A stretch of 64,000 bases of DNA. It comes from Glandiceps talaboti (lineage: Eukaryota; Hemichordata; Enteropneusta; Spengelidae). How positions within the stretch are numbered: the stretch's first letter is position 1; each line of letters opens with the position of its first letter. Below, in pieces: positions 12,927 through 27,900 of this stretch. Where the stretch lies: NCBI RefSeq assembly GCF_964340395.1, contig NC_135550.1, positions 14,410,408 to 14,474,407 on the forward strand, in the 5' to 3' direction. A program made the position numbers and the translations under genes. Below the pieces are notes generated by a model, which did not search any database, was not told the DNA's origin, and saw nothing but the letters and a program-made list of their open reading frames with translations.

Positions 12927-15900
12927 ATGAAGCGCAACGGTGTTCGCGTGGTAGCAGCCCTTCTTCTGCTTTCCTTGGTCAAGGTTGATGCAGTTTATCG
13001 AAATTTGTTTTATTATTTCGGCGATCGAGTGGGTGATCGTGCATTGCCAAGGGGAGATATGGAGACGGCGGTGTTGTCTCTGTCAACTCCAATCAGTTAC
13101 TTTGATGACGTCCATTACACTGTTTATGTAAGTATTTTTTTTACATCATATTTATCCAAGCATCTACCAGTTGTTCAGATCGATTGTCGGAGAAAGACGA
13201 GATAAGCGGTCGTCCGTTCCTACCAAATAGAGAGATGGTCCGGGGAAAGACGACTCACTCTGTGGTTGCTGAGTTATATAGAGGCGCCTTATCTTTGGAC
13301 AGATAACTTGTATCACCAGATCAGTTCAAAACATAGCAATGTTTCAAGGTCTAAGAACAATTCGTTGTTCTAACACAGTATTTTAAGTTCTTTATTTTCC
13401 TCGGTTCGACTTTAAAAAGTGTGAAATTTTCACGTTTGAAAACTTTTTTTTTTTTTTTTTTACACGTAATCGTTATAGCGATTTTACGGTCTTAGTCTAA
13501 GATTTCGATTGAAAACATTTCATGCATTGTCGCTTTGCGATAACAGAAAACAACAACAACATTATATAGTATGTACAGAACAAACGATTATCACTTAAAA
13601 AAAAAGTTCTGGTTTGACCTCACATTATAGCTATTGTATGGTAATTACCAGTACGCAAACTGTTGACCTGATCTGGAACGGAAGTTCAACAAGTGTTTGT
13701 AATGATCCCATGAGGTTGATGAAAGGAAGCCCGATAAGTAGGCGATAAGTACGCGACCACACGAGATACCACTAACAAACATGCAAGATACATTGCATTG
13801 GTGTTTGCTTGGTGATGCACTATGTAAACCACTGACATTGTACGCTTTTCATGGATGGGGTCGGGTCGGGTCCGATATTAAAAGTAAAACCCTAGAGGTG
13901 GGAAGGTGTCACTGAATGAAAATGTCGATTTCCAATCTACTGATCTGTAAATCAATCACCTACAAATAACCCACCTTTGTAGTAATGATAAAACGCGCCA
14001 ATTTCAGTCCCTTGTTCCAATCAAGTTAATGGTTTTGTGCGTGCTGCCGCGACTTACGTTGCCATAACAACAGTGTACATCGCTGCGCAAAGTACAAACT
14101 ATGGCCCAGGCTGAATTTGAAATAAAACAATTCAATCTCTTTACTTTTATGAAATGTTGTATATTTTGAATACCAGTGACATGTTCTTTGTCTGTGGATT
14201 TCACTTTGAAAAACAAAAAATAAGGAAATACATACTTACAGCATGTATATATTACATCTTAGTGGTCCGAGATTACATACAATACATCCATGACGATTTA
14301 CATGTAGGAAATACTGTAGACAACACTGAATGGGTGTCTGTGATATGATATTTCTTGCTAAGGATCAAAGTTCACATACACCATATTTCATTTTTGAATT
14401 GTCTTTGTTCTTTGTGTATTCTCCTCCCATGGTCAAGTACCCCCTTATATCGGTCTATTTCGTGTAGGGTCTATATATGCTTATACTTACTTGTTTATTT
14501 TCCAACCAATAACCTTGCAAGTATGAGTACAGTGAGTGATATTGACTATAGTAGGAATGGCAAACATAAAGTAAAATACATTGTGTTGTTTACCCCAGCC
14601 AGTGTATAGGTATAACTTAAGTTATAACCATGGAAGTATTGCCATCAGTGATGCTTCCATGCATAACAAAATGAAAGAGACAACGACAATGGGGTAATGA
14701 AATGAATGCAAGAAAGTATAGGGTCAGGGTATGGAGGTAGGAAGGACCTCCATGATCCAGGTGATATAAACATGGCATCTAACTTACTTCAATGTAACAA
14801 TGTAATCATTTCTTTTTATATACATCCTTGGTGGTGTGCCAACATAGATTTTATTTGAATAATTTGGCCTTTGGTAATGAACTTGGGTCTGTTATTAACC
14901 TTGACTTGACAAACAACAGTTTTATTTATCATTCTTCCCTAGTTGAGGTTTAATTGTGTCTCCTTTTGTTTTCAAAATACTTTAACTATAGGACCTACAC
15001 AAATGGTGTAGGGAGAATCTTGTAACATTTTATAGTATTTCAATTTGGGTATTTAGTATCCCCCATGAAGTTTGACAATGCCAAAGATAGCCTGAAAATA
15101 CAAATTGTCAACAATTCATCATTATTGGTTAATACTCAGACCACTGACATTAGGTTAATACATAGACCAGACTCCTCCACCACCAACCAAAACATTTTAA
15201 AATTAACAACAATGACTCCCCAGTACCCAGTTAATTGTTGTATCACAGGATAACGGTTAATGAATTAAAACAAAACATTTCATAATATTTACATGTAATG
15301 TTAACTATTATCTAAAACAGTGTTTCATGCTACCACCATCAGTTATTTCATTTCTGTGAAAATTAATTAATCAGCAGTGGGTTTGAAATTACTAGAGGGT
15401 TTGAAAATGTGATGACAAAGCAAGTATGATGGGTAGCCTTCTTGGTCAAAGCCAAGGGAAGCAGTAACGAAACAACAAGATGCATATGAAGAACTACGGT
15501 ATGAGTATTGGTTTATTGTGGGGTAGTCAGAATTACTACTGTGGTAAATAGTAACATGGCTGTTTAAAGAGAGTAATATGAATGAAGAGAACTCAATGGG
15601 AACAGTGAAAATAAAGCAGGGGTGCAAGACCAATGATAGCAGGGTGTAGACCATCAAAGCATGATGCAAATTATTGGGTGGTGATCAAGCCCTGCTAAAA
15701 TCTCTAATGGATTAAGTTAATTCTATGTATTGCATTTTTTTGTTCATTTTTTAGTTAAACACCGATGGTATCCTAACCTTCACGCCAGGACTACAGGGTT
15801 ATGCACCATATCCATTTGGTACTGACTTTGTGGACACCAATATTAAACTTATTGCACCATTCCTGGCAGATTTGGACAACAGGTAAGATGGGTACATTGT

Positions 15901-18900
15901 TGTGAAGTTGGCAGGTGGCATATTTGACACTCAGTTTGATTTGTTGGCGGCCCACCTCAGATGTGTCAAAAGAATTGTTTAGCAGAGTTGTAGAAAAATT
16001 GGTCAAGAGCAAAAAAATTGTCTCATATAGTCCTTATGGCTCTACTGATATATTAAAACTAATGTTATGACAAGAGGATTTTAACACAGCTCTTTTATTG
16101 CCTTTATTGAATCAATGTTATGCAAGTGAAATCACACCTTGGTGTTTTTATGTCTTTCATGAGATTTGATTGTGATCCGGAATCTCAGTCTAACAAAAAA
16201 AACACTATTTAATGATGTAATCATGATTCTTTCATGAGATTCTGAAAGTGACGCAAAATCGGAATCTTACCAAAAATCCCTATTTTTTAATTCATTCACG
16301 CTTTCAAAGTACATACAGCCAAATAAGTCTAAAGACAGTTTCAGCGATAGGCACATTCAGAATGAAATCACACATTTAGTGGTGTAAAATTTTGACCTGA
16401 TTCCTTACAGCAACGATCAATCAAGTGGTAACATATGGTATCGTGAAACTGACGATCCTAACCTGAGGGACAGAGCAAATCAGGAAATCAACCGCCTTTC
16501 TGCTGGTGCTGATGACTTCAAGGCAACGAGTTTACTGATTATAACATGGGAAGATGTCACCCTCTACCGAAAAGATGGAGTCCAAGCTGTAAGACTCTCT
16601 ACAATTTTATTGAGAATATTTCCTCTAAAATTATACATTGTAGCCGTACAGCAGTTGTATTATATTGTAAACAATTGTTACATTAACCCCCCCCCCCCCC
16701 CCCCCCCACCAAAATAAAGATTGAGAAAAGGTTATCCTTAAGTTGAGGAGCATTGTCGTAAACCACAGCCTCTGTCATGGCACTGTCCAAGAGGCAGAAA
16801 TAACATCTCTGGTTTGTGAGAAGGGTTGAGAGGCTGCTCTGAACTATACTGAATATCAGCAGATTATACCGCCCTCTAGAGGTAACTTTAGAAGTTGTCC
16901 CAAGGATCATTGACCATGACAGATTGAAAGTTCAATGTTGTTTACTAAGTTCAAGTGCTTGTATTTCCTAACCTGTGTTTCATTGGTTCAACTACGCCAT
17001 GGCAATGTGATAAAAGGGTAGGTGAGTTACTATGGAAACAAGGTAGATCTAGAGAATCAGTTAGGTAGCACGATGTTATAGTTTCAAACAGTGGTTTAAT
17101 GTTATGACTTACAGTATGAAACAAAATACATGACACTGATAATACACACATATCAATTCATACATTTTATCTTGTCTAACCCAACTTTGGATATGTGTCA
17201 CTGTCAGTGATGTTTATTTGTTTCACAGCGAGATGAAATGTATTCTTGTATGATGACATGCAGGTTATGGGTCTCTGTATGTTGTTTAAGAATTCACTGA
17301 AATTAGTGGAGAAGAAAAAATATTGAACTGTGTAATTTAATTAATTTGCTATACCTACCTTGTTTCCATTGTATCATTCTTGTAAGGCAGTATGTCATTT
17401 TGAAACACTCTAGTTCTAAGGCATAAAAGAAACTACTGTACATGGATACAATACAAGAATCATGAACATACAGTGGTTGATACGGCCCAATTTTAACATC
17501 ACAGAGAATGCTATCATATGCATAGCAATAATTTAAATAAACTTAATATATGTTCGTTGCAATATTTTGACTTTTAAAAAAATTATGATTCACAGCGAAT
17601 TACTTTCCAAGTTGTGTTGGCCAGCGACGGTAGTAATACATATGCCATATACCTGTATGACGATGGTAACCAGTACCCAGACTTGTCAAGACTCAGTGAC
17701 GTAGATTGGCCACAGATTGGTTTCTATGCTGGTGATGGTAGCAGATATTTTACCCTAGAGAAGAGTATGACAAAAGATGTCTTTGAAGAAAGCAGGTAAA
17801 AAACATAGAATTTATTGTGTCTTTTGTTGGATAAATGCCCAGTTTGATATTCACATTGTTTTTTTGCATTGGTACACTTGAGATTACTTGCAGCGGTGTG
17901 TGTGTGTGCATACTGGTGGTATTTGCACAATATATCATTTACATATATGTATGCAAATGGGGGCAAGATAGTTTCTTGTACATGAAATCATGTGATTGCA
18001 TGATATGATTTTTTAATTAAAATTTGCTGTTTTGGATAAAAATATAAATGTAATATTAATAGAACCGCATGATGTGTGGAGTGTCAGTATGGGTTACTCA
18101 GGGGTATTTGTACACCTACTCTCAGTGTTACTCAGGGGTATTTGTACGTCTGCTATCAATGTTACTCAGGGGTATTTGTACACCTGCTCTCAGTGTTACT
18201 CAGGGGTATTTGTACACCTGCTGTCAATGTTACTCAGGGGTATTTGTACACCTGCTGTCAATGTTACTCAGGGGTATTTGTACACCTGCTGTCAATGTTA
18301 CTCAGGGGTGTTTGTACACCTGCTGTCAATGTTACTCAGGGGTATTTGTACACCTGCTGTCAATGTTACTCAGGGGTATTTGTACACCTGCTCTCAGTGT
18401 TACTCAGGGGTATTTGTACACCTGCTCTCAGTGTTACTCAGGGGTATTTGTACGTCTGCTATCAGTGTTACTCAGGGGTATTTGTACACCTGCTCTCAGT
18501 GTTACTCAGGGGTATTTGTACACCTGCTGTCAATGTTACTCAGGGGTATTTGTACACCTGCTCTCAGTGTTACTCAGGGGTGTTTGTACACCTGCTGTCA
18601 ATGTTACGAGGAGAAAAACACATGTTACCCTAGACAAGTTTGAAATTGATCAAAATATTCCTTTTTTTCCAGACAATCTAATGTAAACACACCAGGATTC
18701 TGGCTGTGGCAGATAGGTATGCCAAACATGCTGGATAAGAACATTGTAGATCCATCCATTGTCTCTATTGATGTATCATCTGGTGATAGTGACACTTCTC
18801 AGTCTGGTCCTGAAGGTACGACAGAAAGACACTTTAATACTTTATATCCCTACCCATATTTAAATCATGGTACTAGACTAAACAGGAAAGTTTTGAATGT

Positions 18901-21900
18901 CACTAGACACCCCCCCCCCCCTCTCTGTTACAGGTATTCTTAAACCGTAAACCTAACTTGTATACTGGTGAGAAGATATTTTCCATCACTCTTTTTATAT
19001 ACAAAGCACCTAGTCTGTGACATGACATCACTACCATTCTAGAGACAGCGCCCTCTAGTGATGATGATATTTACAATGTTTCCAGGAAACCAAGACGAGG
19101 CTTTTTAGTTGATGTTCAGTAAGTCACAAAAGTCATTTTTCACCACCTCTACATCACACAACTGTACTCTAAAAATGACAAATGTAAAAATTATCTAAAT
19201 CAGCCTTGAGCAGACCTGATAGAGGTGGTGAAAGTCACTTTTTGTGATGTACTAATCAACATGAAGTGTAAGGCACATAGGATGAAATCAGTGTTGACTT
19301 TCAATGTTCCTCTACAACACTAACAAAGCTGTTACATTGTTGAATTTAGTACTCAGTAGTAAATGGCTACTAGATTTGTGCCTTAGCAAGCTTTTCCTCA
19401 AAATTTGAATTGGCTTTGTAGTATATACTCCTTGAAATCAATATTAGACAAAATAAAAAATACTATGTTTCAGATAACCAGACTCAACTGACTCTAGTAG
19501 TTGAAGTCATTTTTTTGCATCAAAAAAGGTAAAATGGTAACAATTTACTTCTATTTTGCCTTACTGAAGATTTAATAGAAATATTTAGATATCTTAAACA
19601 AATTTTTGAATGAATCAATACATTCAGCAATGTTATTCTTTAATATCTGTAAATACATTCGTTCAGTGCTTCATACAATAACATGAATGATTTTTTCTGA
19701 CTTTCAGTGGATATTTTTGATGTGGATGTCTTTGATATTGACAGTGACCTTGACCAATGTAGTGAATGTCATACCAATGCTAGATGTGTGGCAGGAGGTC
19801 TTTGCTGTGAATGTATCGAAAATTACTATGGCAACGGTTTAGTTTGTCTGGAGGAGGGTAAGCACATGATATGACGCAAGGCCTTTTAAATGACCAGTTT
19901 ACAAAAGGATTAGAATTTAAAAGTGTGCAAGACATGTAGACCTGTTTGTTAGTCTGTAAAGGTACACTGTGATGGTGCGCCCTCACAGTGAGAGAGAAAG
20001 ACATGTAGACCTGTTTGTTAGTCTGTAAAGGTACACTGTGACGGTGCGCCCTCACAGTGACACATCGGTCAACCCCTCCCAGAGAGAGAGGAGGCCGGTG
20101 AGGGTGAAACGACACGACGTATCTTACAGTCAGGCTGTTTGGTAGAGCTATAAAAAAAGTTGGTTCAGAACAAAGGTATAATCCTACTTAGTCTGTATGG
20201 TTCAACTGATAAGACAGCACTAATGTGAAAACCTTGCATTGAATCATTGGCCTTTAAATAACAGATTTATATAAATGACTTCTATGTAACATGTACAATG
20301 TCTTAACTATTGTCAACTGTTGGTTGTTTGATAAAAAAAATGGTTCTCCAGTTTACAGCTACTAGTGTGGTTTTAATACAGGTCCTCCCCTTTACATCAT
20401 AGGTGTACCACAACGTGTCAATGGAAAGCTGTCTGGTCGTGTAAATGGCGTTCAGTTAGATAATATAGATCTACATTCATACACTGTGACTAGAGAAGGT
20501 CGTGCCTACACCGCCATCAGTCGTGTTCCAGCCACTATTGGTCTCTCCATGCAGGCTCTTCAACCTATCAATGCTGCCATTGGCTGGGTATTCTCCATGG
20601 CAACCGGCAAAGGCAGAAATGGTTTTGACATCACTGGTGAGTATGCAGTGAAAGACTGTAGTGACTGCAGTTTCAGAATGAAAAGTATTTACAGTAGTGT
20701 AATGCATGTGTGTGTGCTGTATATACAGATGTGGAGATATTTTCCATAAACATTTGACCGCTATGAAATTGTTGGTAACCCCTATGAGTAGGTGGCAATT
20801 ATTATTCAATTCACAAAATCCCACCTGATTTGTTCCAAACTTTAAATCTTAAAAATATACAGATCACAAAACTGTCATTTGATGTTCGATGTATTTCACG
20901 GTCAACTCATTGATTCGTTTCTGTGAAACACAAGTAACTACTCGTGAGCAAATGTTTATCATACTTGTTACAATTACTTTTCACAAGTTACTGTTATAAC
21001 TATAATGATTATGAAACTCTCTTCATCTGTACACAGACTAGTCTAACAGTAACCACGACAAAATTAAAAAAATTTCAACAAATTGAAGTTATCAGTAACT
21101 ATACACGCATATAGTTGTGGCACTTTTTTGATCCGACTGTTATCTTTCGCAGTAAGACACGATACAAATTCAGTTAATGAGTCAATATGTTGCTCAAGTC
21201 AATGGTTAAAATTTGTTGTAAGAGCACTGTAAGAGCATATTTGGAGAATTTAATAAACTCACTTGGTTGTTATTATGTAGGTGGTAGCTTTACACTAACT
21301 GCTGACGTACAATTCGAAAATGGCGATCGTATGACTACCAAGTACCGTTTCGAGGGCGTTGATGACGCAGGCTATAACATAATGAGTGTTGAAGTTGATG
21401 GTACTCTGCCTGCCATCACACCATCTGAAAGAATTACAGTGGACGATTACAAGGAGACATATACTCGTACATCTCCAGGTTAGTTCACAGATTATGAGAT
21501 ACACAGCAGTTTTTTTTCCAAATTACCCCTGGAATACACTGTGTGCAGCTACAACAGTTGAACAGTTGAAACTAGTAGCCGACTTGCAATCTGTACGTTC
21601 CCATTTCAAGCCTCACCACTATCATTGTTTCTGAATGACTACAACTTACAAGGCAAAGTCCAGACACGCTTATTTCTGCCTTTAATACACTTGTATATTT
21701 ATCTCTGCTGTCTCAACTTAAAGATGATTTTGGGTGATAGACTATCGCCTCAGTAACTTACTGCACTTGACACATGTTCGGCCATTTTGGAGATTTCTTA
21801 CAAGGGGAAAGCTCTCAATCTCTTTGTCTTCTTATCTCACTTGTTCTGGAAACATTGACTGTCCACTATACCAAAGGAGGCTTGTGATTTTTACAATGAG

Positions 21901-24900
21901 GGCAATTTAGCATACATTTCTAGTTTCAACATCAAATGTCATGATGTGTGGGTAATGTTTCATAGACATATTGAAAGTTATGCTTCACCCAAAATAACTA
22001 TTGACAGAAACTTGTTATTATGCCTCAATCATCAGGTTACATCAAGTGCTACTCAGAGAGAGTGCTACAACTTCCAAATGGGTCTCTCAGGTTTACTGTG
22101 GATCAAACCATTGAGTATGAGGAGTGTGTAGGAGATGCACAGCAACAGAGAGAACTCATCAAGGCCATGAGAGTCAGCGTTAAAGATAATTATGCCACTT
22201 ATGACAGAGATGAACAGATCTTACGATATGCCATGGCTAGTAAATCAGCACCCAGCACAGGTAAAGACACAGTAATCTTACGATACGTCCCGTCTGGAAG
22301 TAAATCAGTACCCAGCAAAGATAAAAACAAAGTAATTTTATGAATTCAGCTCCCACTACAGATACAAACAAAATAATTTTATGAATTCAGTTCCAAGTAC
22401 AGGTAAACACAAAAAACAAAGTAATTTTATGAATTCGGCTCCCAGACAAAAACAAAGTAATTTTATGAACTCTAAATATTGTAAGAATATATGTACATGT
22501 GTAACAAAGTAATTTTATGAGCTCAGCTCCAAGTATAGGTAAAAAAAATAATTTTATGAATTCAGTTAAAAGTACATGTATAGGTGAAAACAAAGTAAGT
22601 TCATGAGCTCAGCTCCAAGTATGGGTAAAAACAAAAAACAAAGTAATTTTATGAACTCTAAGGATGAAATATTGTAAGAATATATGTACATATATAACAA
22701 TACTGACAACATAGCATGCTGTTCTGTTTTGAACATGTGACAACCATTATACCAAGCACAAACCAAGTAATTTTCTTTGAACAGAAAATATTTCGTATAT
22801 ACTCTGTCGTTCTACATCATGACAATCCATGTCTACATCAGTGGTTCTGTGGTGCTTGAAATACGAGTCAAATTGCCATTATTTTTCCAATCAATTATGC
22901 TAGAGGAAGTAGAATTTTATTATTTCCCAATATTTTTCCTTCATTCATCTGTAAAATATTCATGACCTAAGGGTTTGCCACTACTTGTCTAGTGACTCGT
23001 AGTTACAGGGCCCCTTAGGTCGCTCGTATTTTCCTTGGCTGAGCAAAGAAAATGTTATGGAATAATACCTAATTGTTCATTTGTTGTTTGTTATTATATT
23101 ATTAGGAAGTAGTCAACAATTCTGCCCTTGTATTTGAAAATGTCACAGAGCGAACAAAAAGTTTTGGAATGTTTCTTGACGGGGAGATAAATTCACAAAT
23201 GATTTGTCTGTAAAATGTTTAAATATGAGACTCAGAAGAATGTGTCTCTTGACTATTGGTGCATAACTAAGAGATTGGTGTTTGTATTAGCATCTATATA
23301 TTTACTATGATGAGTAAAACTGTGACATTCAGTCACTAAAATGATGGTCAGACTATTCACTGAATTGTAAAGGTAGTGTGAAAATGGTCGTATATCCTTA
23401 GGAAAGCTACCAATTTTCCTGTTGACCAACAGACCCTCGATAAAATTAACACCCCCCCCCCCTCCATTCATATCCTGTAAAACATAAATCATAGAAATGA
23501 AATAGTTTCTGATAGAACTGACTTGGAACTCGATCTACATTCCTTCTACCATGTATATTATTAACATTTTCTGCTTTCATTTGATATGTACAGAAGTAGT
23601 AGAACCTGTTGAGCCAGAAGAACCAGAGATTGATCCATGTCAAACCAATAACTGTCATCGTCTGGCACAGTGTATTAGACAAGATGATGTTTACTACTGT
23701 CAGTGCCGTACTGGTTATGAAGGTGATGGAATCACATGTGTTGGTAAGTTCCAGTACTCATTAGATCTTGATTAAAATTCCCTGATTGACGGAAAGAATA
23801 GGAGGGTGCTGAGTCAATTTTATGTTGTACAGACAATCCACAGACGTAAACAGTGTTTATTCTTTCACCACTTTAAGTACTTTAAATCTTGTATAAAATC
23901 TTTGATTAAGGAAAAGAATGGGGGGGGGGGGGGGAGTCAATTTTATGTCATACAGACATCAACAGTGTTTCATTCTTTCACCACCATTAATGTAAAAACA
24001 AGAGAGTCCACAGACATCAACAGTGTTGTTTGTTTGTTTTCCTTGCAAGATCTTAATGAGTGTCGCATTGGTAATGGTGGTTGTCACAACAAGGCAAGAT
24101 GCGTCAATCAAGAAGGAACCCATACTTGTGAATGTTTGCCAGGTTATACTGGAGACGGAAGAGAGTGTACACGTACGTATATTACATTTTAATATGTGCA
24201 CTGTCTGTGTTATTTCATATCACCCCAAAAAAGTGTTAGCATACACATCTAAAAAATATCTCCCTCTATACGAGATGAATCAATCCTCACCACTAACAGT
24301 ATATGTATACATTATTTTCTCTATCCTCAGGTGAGCAAGTAACACCAGGTACCGGAGCTTTCCTGTTGTACAACCAAGGAATGGGAATGTATCGTTTACC
24401 TTTGAATGAATATGAAGCAGGAAGTAGGATTTTGCTCAGACCTGGACACATTGCCATCGGCATTGGCTTTGATTGTCGGGAAGAACACGTGTACTGGACA
24501 GATTTAACTTCAAGAGCAATCATCAGGGCCAAATATAACGGTGAAGAAGTCGAAACACTTATTGAGTTAAACAGTATGTGTTCTATTTTTTATTTTACTT
24601 TCTCTAGACCGATAAATACATGTGGATATACCTCCATAATACAATACAATTTAGGGTGTGCAAGTTTCTCATGATGACTTTCCTAGCTAGTACAAAAGGA
24701 AAGGAATTTCTATGTGTTGAGCATAGTCCAGTGCATTACTATGTGTATAGATGAGACTTCATAAGTCACTTGATAACATTTAGGTGAAGTGTGCCTTAAT
24801 GGTCGCCTCCAAACTCTGCCACGAGTTTTATGTGGTTTTTTTTTTCAATCCTAAAATTTGTACTCTACATGTGATATATACCCTCTGACCAATTGAGAAC

Positions 24901-27900
24901 TTAAATTACAAATTTGTGTTATGGAATAAACTGCTATTGGAATCAGAAAAACTTTGACTGCACTTGCTGCATCTGGAATGTGTTTTGAAGCAGTTTTGTT
25001 AAATGTTATTGACTTAATTGTAATAGTGTTCAGTTTTATGTCTGCTGTAAATCTTCTCGACCCTCACAAAAAAAGGCTTTTCCTTATGAGGCTATCGAGT
25101 CTGAATGAAGTTTATTATTATTGGACACACTGATCCAATGTAAATTGATTGAGATGTTAAACCTACTCTTGCCATTTTGTTTCATTAGAACAAAGCAGTC
25201 CAGAAGGTGTAGCCATTGACTGGATTAGTAGAAACATGTACTGGACAGATTCTGGTATGGATACCATAGAAGTAGCTAATTTGGATGGTCTCAATCGCCG
25301 TGTTATTATATCTGATGGCTTGGTCAATCCTAGAGCTATCGTTGTGGACCCTGTTGGCAGGTATGTAATGATTTGTGATTATCATACAGAGTTTCTGGGA
25401 CCCAGGCACGTTGTGTCGGACCTCTTGGCAGGTATGTAATATGTTACTTGGGTGAAGTGTCTGGGACCCAGGCACGTTTTGTAGGTCCTCATGGCAGGTA
25501 TATAATGCTACTTGGGTGAACAGTGTCTGGGACTGGGGTATGTAAATGTGTGCATCCTGGGTGCACAGTGTCTGGTACAAGGGTATGTTGTGTAGGTCTT
25601 GTTTGCAGGTATTTAATAGTTATTTGGGGTGAAGAGTGTCTGAGACTGGTCACCCATGTGCTTTGTGTAGGTCCTATTAGTGGAAAAGTGTTGCAGTACC
25701 ATTACTTTGTGTTTTTGCTACACTTACACAGTTAAATCACTGTAATACTGTGTTAAAAAATTGTCCTTGTATTGTTGTGTGTAGTTACATGTACTGGACA
25801 GACTGGAACAGAGAAGCCCCCAAGATTGAGACATCCAATTTAGATGGCTCTGACAGACACGTTCTGGTGGAGGATGACTTGGGAATACCAAATGCACTGA
25901 CTCTGGACTATGTCAACCATCAAATCTGCTGGGCTGATGCAGGTATGTGGATTGATTCATCACTAAATGATTCATCATTGTTACCTCTCCAGGCATTACA
26001 TAACCACTAGTGAATACAGAAGTGTACACAACACTGCACTGAGTATTGAGACTTTCAAATCAAGACTAAAGACATACCTTTTCGAGAAAGCTTACTTGTG
26101 ACAGTACTGTAAACCTGCATATTTTCACGACTAGAAAATTTTGCGATTTTACAGTCTTCATGTAGTTCACAAAGATTAATTTTCACTAATAACCATACTG
26201 GTACATTGCATTATGCAGAAATATATATTTTCGCTACTACTTATTTTCGCGTTTTTGTTTGTAGCGAAATTAGCGAAAATAAATCTTACACGAACATTTC
26301 CAGGTTTACCGTATCTATTGTAAAATACCAGGGAGCATCACTTGATGGATACTAGACACTATATAAATCTCTTTATTATTGTTATTATTTTATGAACGCA
26401 TTTAGACTAAAAATTTCCAGTCTCGCATAGTACCAGTGGAGCCACAAGGATTAAATTTGATCATAGGAATATTTTTAATTAAGGACCAAATTTTTCTGTA
26501 CATGTACTTCTACCAGAGAACTACTTTCCTCCACAGGGTCACATATTATTGCTTATATTGTTGTTTTCATAAGGAAAATATCAAATGAATCCTGCTACTA
26601 GAAATGTATCAATTTACATTCTGTACAACGTTGAATACTCAAGAATAGTCGAAGCCCAGTGTTTTATACATATGGAAATAAGTATCTGTACATGTACATG
26701 GACTATCAAATCTAGCATTACTATTTCTAAACATGAGTATCTTACCGGCAGGTAGTCATTATAGGATGTACCATTCATACAACTCTTCTTTCGATGTCTT
26801 TTATATAGGCAAGGGTACTGTTGAATGTATCAGTCAGAATGGAGATCCAGCAACTAGGTACACAGTCACTTCAGAAGCTGAGTACCCATTTGCTTTGACC
26901 AATGCTGAAAACAGACTGTACTGGACTGACTGGGAAAGGTACGGCAAAGTATACAATGTGTAGTATTCGTTCTAGCCTGTTACACTATTAGTGTGTAGAC
27001 TACCAGGTATAGAATAGTTTTTACTATAGCGTAGTTTGTTGACTAAAGTACTACACTGTAAGACACGTCTTGTTGTTCAGTTACTATCAGGGGTTCTCAA
27101 CCACTGATAGCATTGAACGACACAAGGTGGCAGCATACAATATAACCTTCGTTTAGGTACACTGATCTACAGTGATGCAAAAGTACTGGCCAACTCTATA
27201 GACTCTTATTATCAATGGTAAGTAGGTAAAATGTGTCCCCCAAGGTGTTTTATTGAGATTCCACACCAAAATGATTTATACAAGTACAAGTCATGGACAT
27301 CTGTGCAAGTTTTACCACATATCCCTATCTCCGTAACCAGGGTTCCAAACCATAGCAATAATGCTGATGGTGATTATTGCAGACACTTGGTCATATTCCA
27401 AAATATATTCACAGTGAACAAAAAAGATTGCATTTTCCTGCAAACTGGATGGTTGATTGATATAAGCATGTCATCATGTGTGTGTGCAAACACTACAGAT
27501 AAAATACGTCACAATATACAGTGTGTTGTCAAGATAGTAATCTTTTTTAGTTACAAATCCTCCTGTAAAATATTAGCATGAGACCTCCAGAGACTGACAA
27601 CATTGCGATAACAACTTATTACTTATCACAGGGACAACATACAGAATGTTAACATAAATGGTGGAAACTTGGGCAGACCAATGCAGCCATTACTAGAAGG
27701 GAAAGGAAGACTTTATGGACTCACTGCTGTCACTACGTGCCCCAGTGGTAAGTCGATCATCCAATCATTGATAGTATCACTGCCATCACTTCATGCCCTA
27801 GTGGTAAGTCGATCATCCAATCATTGATAGTATCACTGCCATCACTTCATGCCCCAGTGGTAAGTCGATCATCCAATCATTGATGGTATCACTACCATCA

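Noticed and set aside
18032-18686. Three overlapping ~200-codon plus-strand frames
   Set aside because: All are read-outs of the 34-bp minisatellite within a nidogen intron.
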